From the NCBI GenBank assembly GCA_022113835.1, contig JAILWY010000009.1, forward strand, positions 14,546,001 to 14,610,000: a stretch of DNA of 64,000 bases, read 5' to 3'. The position numbers were made by a program, and so were the translations under genes. The DNA is from Atopsyche davidsoni (taxonomy: Eukaryota; Arthropoda; Insecta; Trichoptera; Hydrobiosidae). The notes under the pieces were generated by a model. The model did no database searches. It saw only the letters and a list, made by a program, of their open reading frames with translations, and was not told where the DNA came from. Of the stretch, positions 39,201 to 51,200 are shown one piece after another (positions within the stretch are counted from its first letter, which is position 1; every line of letters starts with the position of its first letter).

Positions 39201-42200
39201 CGCCTCCCAAAGCAATACAACTCGGAAGGAAAAGCGGGGACTTTTAATTAAGGTAACTTTTAACGTTTTATAATTTAACACTAGCGCGGTGGACTGGGAT
39301 AGGTTGGGTTTGTTCGCTTTGTCTATCTCGCTCCTGTACAATCTTCTACTCGGCGTATGCGCACACGTAAGTGGGTACCATTGAGACTTCCCAACTTTCC
39401 CCTTTTGAAATGGCTGAAACTAAAGGATTCGCGTGGATTTCGTCTAGTGCTCTGGAGTCTATGTACGAAGCACTTACCATCCGTCGCGTCTTTTTATCCG
39501 TATACCCAATATCGGATGTCTGTTACCGCGTTTCTAGTGTTTGCTGTGTTTTTTTTTTTTTTTAATTAATACGATAGTATCTGCATGACAAAACTCTGCA
39601 GATGTTAGCAAAAGTTCACATGCCTATCGGAATCTTACTACACATTACGAGTGTATTTCATTCGGCGTGATATCACATTTGATTGATTTTGTAATGTGTC
39701 GCTCGCCTGGAAACTGTAAGTATACCAATTCAACATGAGATATTGGGATTTTATCCAACCAAAAGTCCGCGCCACAATCTGCTTAGCCTGAGCTCAGTCA
39801 GAGGCTTGTTATCTCGCGCGGCGTGGCGTCGTGCGGCTTTGCTTTTACGTTAATTCCCTCCAAAGCGCCTGCGAGTGCCGAGCTCTTCAGTTCGCGTAGG
39901 CTAATCAAGCCTCCCGCTAATGAAATCCACGCCGGCGTCGTGTCAGACGCGGGACTTCAAACGCGAATTAATTAAGGCAAAGAAAATTCTCCGAACATGT
40001 CCCCGTGTACACTCCCCCCCGTGGTCGCGTAATAGCCGGAGCGGGTATCATTTGAAGTGTGATCCCTGAGTGCCTTTGTATTGGGTCAGAGAAAGATCAA
40101 CGCGAGTGGCCTGCTGCCACGCGCGGTGTACTGAATACACCGCATCTCAAACGCCATCGAATCAACCGAAAAGAGGTTGATCGACTATCGATTCCTGGAC
40201 CGTATTAGTGTCAGCAGTTTATTAAAAAAACTTAGTTCAAACGTGACGCCCCAGACGGATTACGCTTTGGATATTTGAAGCTTAAAAAAATTGCCTTGCG
40301 TAGTGAAATATCCCTTATATCTAAAGTATTTAATTGAGATTCAATTATTTCAAGAACCTTTTACTGACTATGCTAGGTAAATGGAACAATCAGATTATAG
40401 TACACCAGTAAGCAACATTCAGATACGCCGCGTTCCTTTCTGTTCAGTGCTGAGGGGTGGGGTATCTCTTTTCAGGACGTTCTGTAGAGGAATTCCAACA
40501 TCAAAGTAAACTCCGCGCCGAGTTATTGTTTGCGGAGAATCAACACTCCCTGGAGTGTCTTAGTAGATTTCGTGCAGGGAATACCTGCTCTAAATACCAT
40601 TTTGCTGATTGTAAATAAATAAAAAGTTAAATCTGTGTTTAAATAACAAAATACAGGATTTAAAATATCCCTAAAAGGTTAAATATATTGTAAAATGATT
40701 TCATTGCCATTATGTTATACAATAATGGAAATAAATATTTAAAATTGGTACTTCACTTTAAGTTTGTTTTGTTAACACACCAGACTGACATAATTGGGTA
40801 TAGTTAAGTTACCATCTTTAATATTAATATAACAATTCATAGTGCTAATTGTAAATTAATATATTATGGTATCATAATAAATAAACAAGAAACACTTACA
40901 GAGGTTGGGTTATTGGAGTTTTGCAAAGATGGGTTAATAACAGGACTCTTCCCGGTAGTCAGATCAGGATTTACATTTCTGTTAATGTTTTTTAATAAAA
41001 TAATTTATTTTTTGTTTTTATCATTTTAGGATATCGACAACCTGATGACTGAAGGCAACAAGTCCCGGACTGTGGCAGCTACCAATATGAACAGCGAGTC
41101 GTCTCGCTCTCACGCCGTCTTCAGCGTCGTCCTCACCCAGACCCTCACCGACATCAGGTCTGGGGTTTCCGGAGAGAAAGTGTCCCGAATGTCACTCGTG
41201 GATTTGGCTGGCTCTGAACGAGCTGTCAAGACGGGCGCAGTTGGAGACCGACTTAAGGAGGGATCCAACATCAACAAGTGAGTATTGCTTCGGATCAAGT
41301 AACAGTTATATGAAAATTATTAAAAGCACAACAAAAACTTTTCAGCTTGATAGAACTTCATTCATACCACAATTCTTACAGAAGTATTGAAATTGATTTG
41401 AAATATTGACTAAAAAATAAATTCCCAATATTCATCATGTGTATGGTTAGTTTGTTAGCTCGGTAGTTAGGACTGTTGACTTTATACTAAGAGCCTACTT
41501 ATTTTATTTCTTAACTGATGTATTTGGGCACATGATTATTTTTATTTTGTTGATAATTATTGTTTGCGCTGACAATACAAATGTAATAACAAAGTTTTTA
41601 TTAATTCTTACAGATCCTTGACTACTCTTGGACTTGTCATCTCCAAGTTAGCGGATCAATCATCTGGTGGTGGAAAGAACAAAGATAGATTTGTTCCATA
41701 CAGAGATTCAGTGCTTACCTGGCTTCTCAAAGATAACCTTGGAGGCAATAGTAAAACTGTGATGGTACTTATTCTTATTGTTAACTAATTGAAATTGTGA
41801 CTAATTGAGACGTTTGACTTGTGACTTTTAATAATATAATTAATATCAATGGAATTGTTTCATTACAGGTTGCTACAATATCTCCAGCAGCTGATAATTA
41901 TGAAGAAACTCTTTCCACTCTCCGGTACGCTGACAGAGCAAAGAGAATTGTAAACCACGCTGTTGTTAATGAAGATCCAAATGCCAGAATCATCAGAGAA
42001 CTTCGACAAGAAGTAGAAGCTCTTAAAGAAATGTTGAAATATGCTACCGTAAGCATAACACATTTTCACACGATTTATTAGGTTAAAACTTTCTGAATAA
42101 ATATATTCTAATGTATCTATTTTGTACTTTTTTCAGGGATCTCCCGTTGACGATGATGTTGCAAAGCGGGTTGATATACATGAAAAGCTGACGCAGAGTG

Positions 42201-45200
42201 AAAATCTGATGAAGGAAATGTCACAAACCTGGGAGGAAAAACTAGTCAAAACAGGTGAATTATAATTGGAGATACTTCATAACCCCTTTATTGTAAACAT
42301 AACTTTGATTGTGATTTAATTTTTTTTCTGTGTTTCAGAACGCATCCAGAGCGAGAGACAACACGCCTTGGAGAAGATGGGCATCAGTATCCAGGCTAGT
42401 GGCATTAAAGTGGAGAAGAATAAGTACTATCTTGTAAATCTCAATGCTGACCCTTCACTCAATGAACTTCTCGTATATTACCTCAAGGTATGATTTCCTT
42501 ACATATTAGTGTATTGTTTGTTTTTCATTTGTTAATTCAATCTGTGTTGCAAGAGTCTAGAGATTGTTTTCCACATTTATGGGCTGTTCATTAACTAATC
42601 ATTTTTATTTTTTGGAAATTCCAGGAAAGAACTCTGGTCGGTGGTCGTAACAATCCAACGACTCAAGCCGATATCCAGCTCTCAGGTCTGGGAATCCAAC
42701 CTGAACACTGCCTCGTACTGATGGAAGGCGGCGGACTGCTAATGGAACCTTTTCCGGGAGCCCGTTGTTTTGTCAATGGTCAACCTGCCACAGAAAAGAC
42801 ACCGCTCGAACATGGAGATCGTATCCTGTGGGGAAACCATCATTTTTTCAGGGTCAACTGTCCAAAGCCTGTTTGTAAGTGTCCATTGAAATATTAGTCA
42901 ATTACTGTTTAAGATTGTGCATTCACTTAGTGCAGCATTGTAACTTTTATTTATTATAATAGCTGCTACATCTGAACCCGCTACTCCTGCTCAACAAATT
43001 GATTACAACTTTGCTCGTGATGAAATCATGCTTAATGAGTTGAGCAATGATCCGATCCAAACTGCTATATCTAGGTTGGAAAAACAGCACGAGGAGGATA
43101 AGCAAGGTATGAGAAAAATCAATTAATTGGATTTAAGCTTAAATACAATAAATAAAGCTTTTTTAATATTAAGAATTAAAAATAAAATACAGTCCTAGTT
43201 TGCATGTAGTTTTGTACACAAGGTGTAATCCTTTTACAACCCTGTTTAGACGTGACTTGTGTGGTTTCCTAATTAATCCACTTTGTGTTGGTGTAATGTC
43301 TTACAATCCTCTGGAGCTTGGTACAGACTGCATGTGGTGTTTGCATAAATTCGTTCATAGAATAGTTTGTCATAGACACAATAAAGACTAAAAATTTTTT
43401 TAAATTGTTTTTTAGTGGCTCTTGAGAAGCAGCGTCAAGAGTATGAAAGGCAATTCCAGCAACTGAGGAATATTCTTTCTCCCTCGACGCCTTATGCTCC
43501 GTATACTCCATACGATCCTCTTAGACTTGGTAATTATTATCTTTTTTTTATTTCGATCATAGAATATAAATATACACTTAGAATATTTGTTCATATATGT
43601 ATATTTTAGTTTATTAAAGGTTTTAATAGTTCTAGTGTTAATTTAAATAAATTTAATTAGTGACATTAATCACTAGTTATCCTATTTAAAATTAGCTTAG
43701 GTTTTGGATTGTTATTGAAGAACACAAAAATAAAATTTTATCCGCAAATTTATATAGACATACAGAATAGTTTGGTTTATTATACGCACAATTTAGAATA
43801 CAAATTTAAGTTATTGAAAATAACTGTTGCCTTGTATAAATGTTATTTTTAATTCATACATTTTAGGTAAAATAACTCCCTGCACACCGACAACACAAAT
43901 GCGGGTAGAGAAGTGGGCGGCGGAGCGCGATGAGACCTTCAAGCGCTCTCTCGGGCAGCTAAAGGCTGACATCCTCAAGGCCAACTCCTTGGTACAGGAA
44001 GCCAACTTTCTGGCTGAGGAAATGTCTCGAAACACCAAATTTAGTGTAACTCTGCAGATTCCTCCTGCCAACCTTAGTCCCAATAGAAAGGTAATGAATT
44101 AAATAGAAGACTTGAATTTGTACATATAAGTATTATTTATGGGATTTCAATTTACAACAAAGAAAACTCACTTGGTAGTGCTTGATAATGCTCATATGCT
44201 ACATAAAATTTAAAATAAAATGGAAAATATTCAGTGTAGATTCACACCATCCAAATATTTCTTAGGCAACTAGAAACCACATTCCTCCAAAGATCATTTA
44301 AAATAGATTGCACAGCTACGAGTGAAGTGCATGTTCATAACACCAAAGGGTCGCGTGAAGTTAATTTCATCATTAATCTAGTATTTCTGTATATATTTGT
44401 TTTTATTTTGTTAAATCTATAAATATTCCTTGTGGTTTTAGCGAGGAGCTTTCGTGTCAGAGCCAGCCATTTTGGTAAGGCGCATGGGTCACGGAGGACA
44501 AGTTTGGTCTATGGAAAAATTAGAAAATAAGTTGGTTGACATGCGAGAAATGTATGAAGAATTTAGACACCAGAATGATGCGCAAACTCCCGGAGATATT
44601 GTACAGCAAAGGGAGCTGGTGAGACCTTTTAAATAATATATTGGGTATTGCATTGAATCTGAAATTTTTATTTATTATTGTGTGTTCTTCTGTTATAGGA
44701 TGATTTGCCAGCCAACAAAGTTTTGGATCCATTCTATGAGTCGCAAGAGAATCATAACCTCATTGGAGTTGCTAACATTTTCCTGGAGTCATTGTTCCAT
44801 GATGTGAAGCTTGACTATCATACGCCCATCATCAGTCAACAGGGTGAAGTTGCTGGAAGGTTACAGGTAACATAACACTCAATATTTTACTCAGATAGTC
44901 ACAGAAAAGATTTTATTTTTTGCATATTTTCAATTTTACGATTATATGTTTCAGGTTGAGTTGGCACGAATAGCCGGCTCATTCCCACAGGATAGAATAT
45001 GCGAAGCTGCTTCTGATAGTTCTAGGGATTCTCGCTATGATGATGACCCTCCAGATCCAAGTTCTCAGCAGGTCTGTTTAATATGCAATTCAATTATTAT
45101 ATTTTAAATACCAAGATTTTTATTATTTTATTGACACTGTTGTTTCTCTTCAGGTGACATGCCGAGTGTCTATCAAACAAGCCTCTGGCCTGCCTCCATC

Positions 45201-48200
45201 GTTGTCGCACTTCGTATTCTGCCAGTATTCCTTTTGGGGGGGCTCTGATCCCATTGTGGTTCCCCCTATTGTGAACGCAGATGTCCCTCCTGTCCCAGTG
45301 TCGCCCCGCCATGCACCTCATCAGTTATTCAAGTTCGAACATCAGAAAGATTTTACAGTGCCGATTACAGAGGAGTTCTTGGAACACTGTGCTGGTGAGT
45401 ATCCTGTTTACTTATTTTTTTATTTATAATATTTTGTACTTTCTATTTTTTTCTTCTTTTCTTTCTTTTTACATTTTATAAATTGGTCACATTTAAATTT
45501 TAAGTAAGATTATACTACAGATAAATATAATATTGTTTACCTTTATATTTTCAGAGGGAGCTCTTTCTATTGAGGTGTGGGGTCATCGTTCTGCCGGTTT
45601 TAGTCGTGCTCGACCTGGCTGGGAAGTGGAGCAGAGGCAGCTTGCCAAGGCCCGAGGTCTCGCCGATCGCTGGGCAGAGCTCACTCGTAAGATTCAACTG
45701 TGGATTGAGATTCAAGAACTCAATGACCAGGGAGAATATGCCCCTGTAGAGGTATGTCTCAAAATATTACTGACTCTTGAATCATTAAAATTAAATAACT
45801 CAATAACTGGTTTAATTGGTGGTATCTTTAAAGGTTCTGCAAAAGTCAGATATGGCAACCGGCGGAGTGTACCAATTACGACAGGGCCAACAGAGACGGT
45901 TGCAAGTGCGAGTTAGGCCTGTTCATAATTCTGGTACATTACCAATTATCTGTCAACATATTGTCAGTGTAGAAGTTGGGAGTGTCTCTGCAAGGTAAGA
46001 TATAACCAATTACTACACATTAAAAAAAAAATGTTTTGAATTTTTTAACTTGATGAATGTACTGTTTGTATTAGATCTCGCCTTCAAAAGCCTTTGGACT
46101 CGTACCAAGAAGAAGATTTGGCTGTACTCCGGGAGAAGTGGAGCGATGCTCTGACCCGACGAAGGCAATACCTCGACTCTCAGATCCAGCGCATTATCAA
46201 CAAGGCCGACAAGACAGATCGGGATATTGAGAGGGAGCAATCATTGGTGGACCAGTGGGTATCCCTCACTGAGGAGAGAAATGCTGTAAGTGCAAATAAT
46301 TTTTATAATTTTTCAAATTTGAATTTTATCCCATTAATATTTGTGATTTAATTTAAATTAATATTTTTTTTAGGTTATGGTACCTAGTCCAGGAAGCCCC
46401 ATTCCTGGCGCTCCAGCTGCCTGGAATCCTCCAGCCGGAATGGAACAGCACATTCCTGTGCTGTTCCTTGATCTTAATGGTAGGATAACATGAGTTATAT
46501 GAATGGTTATAGTGTATAATATGAAAGTTGTAAGAATGATGAAACCATTATGTATGATTTTATTGCAGCTGATGATATGTCCACTCATCCAAGTGGTGAG
46601 GAAGTAACAGTTGCTGGCCTCCATTCCATCTTACCCAAGGAACACGGTAACAGGTTCTATGAACTCCAAATCATGCACCATCTTGAGAAGGATATCTGCG
46701 CCATCGCCAGCTGGGACTCTTCCATCCACGATAGTCAATATCTGAACAGGACTACTGATGGTTTGAATTTCTGTTATGCTTGAATAAAACATTGATTTTA
46801 GTTTTGTGGCCATCATTGGTGTTAATTTTATTTGATTTATGGTTTTAGCAAATGAGCGAGTGTATCTCATTTTGAAGACGACAGTGCGCCTATCACACCC
46901 TGCACCCATGGATCTTGTTCTTCGAAAACGACTAGGACTCAACATCTACAAAAGGCAAAGTTTAACCGATCGAATAAGGAAGCGTATTGTCAGGTAACGT
47001 TTATTTTCTTGTAGTTTTTTTATACCTGCTGAATTTTTGCATTCAATACCATAATTATACTACGCATTCTAGATCTGACACGTTGACTCAGTCTGGTGTC
47101 ACATACGAGGTTGTATCCAACATTCCTAAAGCTTCTGAAGAACTCGAAGACCGAGAAAGTCTTGCTCAAATCGCTGCAAGTGGTGAAGAATCGAGTACGG
47201 CTGATGGGGAAACTTATATCGGTTGGTTAATTTATACTTATGATTTTCTCTTCATCATGATAAAAGCTTACAAAATGTGGTACATTTAAATGATTTCAAA
47301 TACTTAATTAAGTCATCCTTGAATTCATAGAAAAATACACTCGAGGTGTCAGTGCAGTTGAAGGTATACTGACCCTTGATAGGCTGCGACAGAGTGTTGC
47401 TGTAAAGGAACTACAACAAGCCCAAGGCCAGCCCATCACTATGAGGAAAACCGCTTCCGTTCCAAACTTCTCACAGGTCAGTTGTCATTTTTCTAATTAT
47501 TATTATGTTCTAATGATTCAAGTGAAATCCTATCTTTTTTTTTACATCATTTAAAGCAGTTGAAAGCATTTTATTTATCAATTAAGTCTGATATAAGCAT
47601 TGAATAAAAGGTAACATGATGTTATAATATAATAAGGGTGAGCTTGCTTGAAGGTCTTTCTTTTAATGTCTATACTCTTTATGTTCTCGTGTACATTTTA
47701 TGCTCTAATGTAAGTTTCTCATTTTTGTTCACTGTGTAAAACTTAATGAACACCTCACAGCAATTGCAGTGTCTTATAAAAGAAGTATTTATAGTTATTA
47801 AATAATAATAAATATGACCGCTTGCAGACTTTCCTTTATCGTGTATATGCGCTTCATATGTCACCCAAGGGATAGGATTTTTTTTTTGTGAATTTGAGCC
47901 TTCCCCACATATAAGTTAAATATTTTTTGTAAGCTAAATCTAAAAATATTATAACAAGTCTTCTTCTTCCTCTTCTTCAAGTTAGTATTCTAATACAAAA
48001 TTAAAAGCTTATTTTTATGTAATTAAAAGAAAACTTACTGTTAATTTTATTTGAATGCTTTTCTTCAATATCCATTTATGAATATTGGCAGATTGTAATG
48101 TGAAGGAAGGCTTCTATGGTTCTAACTCAGAGTTAAACTGAAGTATGTCAGTTTTTCTAGATTAGCTTATTATCGATTGGCCTTGTGTAATCAGCTTTCT

Positions 48201-51200
48201 TTTTGGCTTTTGGTGGTCTTATATGTTTGTTTTTTTCTATTAGTTTCACTTTAACAAGTGAACATAAGTTATTTGACTTTGCACTTCACTATTAACAATC
48301 ACGCATTGTTCAACATGCAGGCTTTGGACTCGGCAAGCAAAAACGGTGGTGTAAGTACAGAGGCACGGGATTGCTCGTCTTGTCTTAACGATTTATGTTT
48401 CTATAAGCTTATCATTTCGTAAAGTTGAGTTATTCATGTTTTATCATATTATTTTGCATGAACGTTTGGATTTTTTCAGTTTTGTTTATATGTTACAGCA
48501 AAAAATAAATTATGTTTGTTGAATTTATGTTGTAATTTTGTATGTATATCCACAGCAGTATAAAATTAACACTTATAATAAAGTATCATCAGTAACAATT
48601 CAATATATGTCAAGGTTTAAATTTGTAACTGTATATTTATATTTTACAAATTGCTTTTTGGTTTCTTAATTAGCTTCGACACAATTTTATAATTTTTCTT
48701 TAACATTACATCAATCATATTTTTGCTCTTTAACAATACTCTAAAAGTACTTAAAAATGTACATTTCAAAACTATAAAATAAAAAATATATATTTTTGCT
48801 TAATCCATTCAATTCACAATTTCAAATTACCACAGTCCTACACAATGCAAACGCATTTTATTAAGTTTTCTACATTATTATTTTAAACCAACTGCATGAT
48901 TTGTTTTAGATTACTATTTTTGCTTATTGAATGTTGGTTTTTGTTGCAGATTATGCGTCTGGATGCATCTCTAGAGTCCCTCATCGGAGTGGGTCGCTCT
49001 GAGAGTGTTACGGACCTTAACCAAGAGTTGCTGTCAGCCACCGTGGGCAGGAACGCTGGCCTCAGAGGAAGGCACTCCTTTGGGGGCGATGGGGATATCT
49101 CCGTTCCATCCAAACCGTTTGGTCTCGGTAAGCTAATTAAATTCATAACTTCATTCGTTTGAATTTGCTTCAACTTTCATTATTTCCTTTTCACATATAT
49201 TTTTTAAAGGTTGGGAGAAGGCAAATTGAGTGAGTTAGATTGAATTAAACTGAATCCTTTGTAAGCTGGACTATTTTTTCAGTTCAATCTTTTTTGTATG
49301 TTTTGATCTCCAGTTGTCTTCTTTGGCCGTTATCGTACTTTTTACTATCTCAATAGGGATTGTTTTTGCGGGATTTAGTATTTGAGCGTCACAGTTTTGT
49401 GTCCTCGCTTAGGTTACAGCGCCCGAAGACTGCCTTATTCTGCACGAGATGCTCAGAGAGACGTGTCAGCAACCATTCCTCGTTCTCATGGGGCCATCTC
49501 GCTTGCAGTCTATACTCATGATGATTTTTTCGAATTTCACAATATTTTTTCTTGTCAGCTGCTTAAAGCTTTATAGTAGTTATTTTTCCATTTGTCCGAT
49601 TTCGTGGTTCATGTAATTTTTCGATTCATTATAATTTTGTTGTTGTCTATTACTCCCTCGAATACTCTTTCTTTCTTCCTGGATTTTAGTTCCACTTTCC
49701 GCAGACGCATAGTTTTTTATTTGAGAGACCGCACTCCGTCACTTGTAAATTGAACCAAATGTTTGTCTTGAGATTACCTACTGTAAGAGCACATGTCCAC
49801 CTGTGCCAACTTCTTCACCTATTGTCGAAATTTAAAACATTGTATCTTGCGATATAGAATATTGTTTTTCTTTACATTATGACTTCCCCCCGCTTTGACT
49901 AATTATTTTTTTTAATATTTGATTTGTGCAACCTTCAGGCTCCATTCTATCAGGTAAACAATGGAGATCTAAAAAAAATAGTTCTGCATTATTATGCCAA
50001 TATATAAAAGATATATTAGAATGTTACTGTAAATCATTAATGTGATTGCAAATTGTATCTGTGAAAACCGTAAGCTCAAATTGAATAGGCAGATATTTAA
50101 GCTCTCTTTAATAGCACTGCCCAATGCATCAGAGACTGTAGTTATTAATAAAAATACAACCGCCAAAACTTATCCTCCTTCTCCTTAATATGTTCAGCTA
50201 TTTGTAAATTTGACAACATACATTTGCAATGGGATATTTTTATTAATAATGACATCTGTGATCTGAGCTTAGTAGTTCTAGAATTCTTGTTTCTTTGCCA
50301 AGTTGTTACTCAATGAGGATGTGCATGCGTTGTAATGTTTGGGCATTATTAATTATTATATTGATTTCTCGACACAGTATTATTAGAATATATTTGATTT
50401 GACGTAGAACAATCTGCTGAATGCCGCATATCACACCTTTAATTTACAATCAATGTGATTCAAGTTTGTGTGCATCATGATAATTTTTTGTTTTATAATT
50501 AACATTACAGATTTTTATTTTGTTATCAATAAAGTGAAATGTCCTTTTTAAAACAATTAAACATCTAGGAGTCCTTGTGTTGGTGTTAGCGTCTTGTTTG
50601 ATGTTATTGACTGTACTAAGTTTAATATTTTAATAAATGTATATAATGTAATTGTACTATAATTTTACATACTTATTTGAGGTTAAAATACTGTTACTTA
50701 ATATTGATTTATTAAATAAATTATCTAATACTAATAGGTGGATCTAAACAAATTAAAATTATGACTAGATAACAATAAAAGATCTTTTATGGTTTTTGAA
50801 ATATTGTTTAAAAAAAATTTTGAAGTGTTTAAAGTCACAGAGAACACGTGTCGGCTCATTTGGTTTAATGAATGATTTTTGATATTTGTATTGCTTAGGC
50901 ATATTTTTATTATTTTTAAAACCTTGTCTTTACAAGAGTAACATTATCATAATATCGTAATGTAGACATTTTAAAAATTTCAAATAAACCGCTTTAAACT
51001 TTGAATCAATCCGAAAGAACAAAAAACTAAGGTCATGCATGTTTGTAGCAAAATTGAACCGTATTTAAAAATTGGTAACTTTGGACCCACGGTTTTAACG
51101 CCGTGTGCAGTAGAAGTGATTGGATGTAATGTAAAAATATACAATTGGCAACAATGTGATTAGCAATGACCACATTCTTACTAGCATCTATGCATGGCCT

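Larger units (their letters stand above)
36241..41029 (+). other. Large intron of Khc-73 with GC islands
   Basis: Bounded by GTATGA and ATTTTAG between two motor exons, 4789 bp. Most other introns of this gene are under 500 bp. It carries GC-rich islands at 36730-37080, 37760-38060, 38480-38720, 39280-39520, 39690-40160 and 40430-40580, like the upstream region. Confidence 0.85.
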
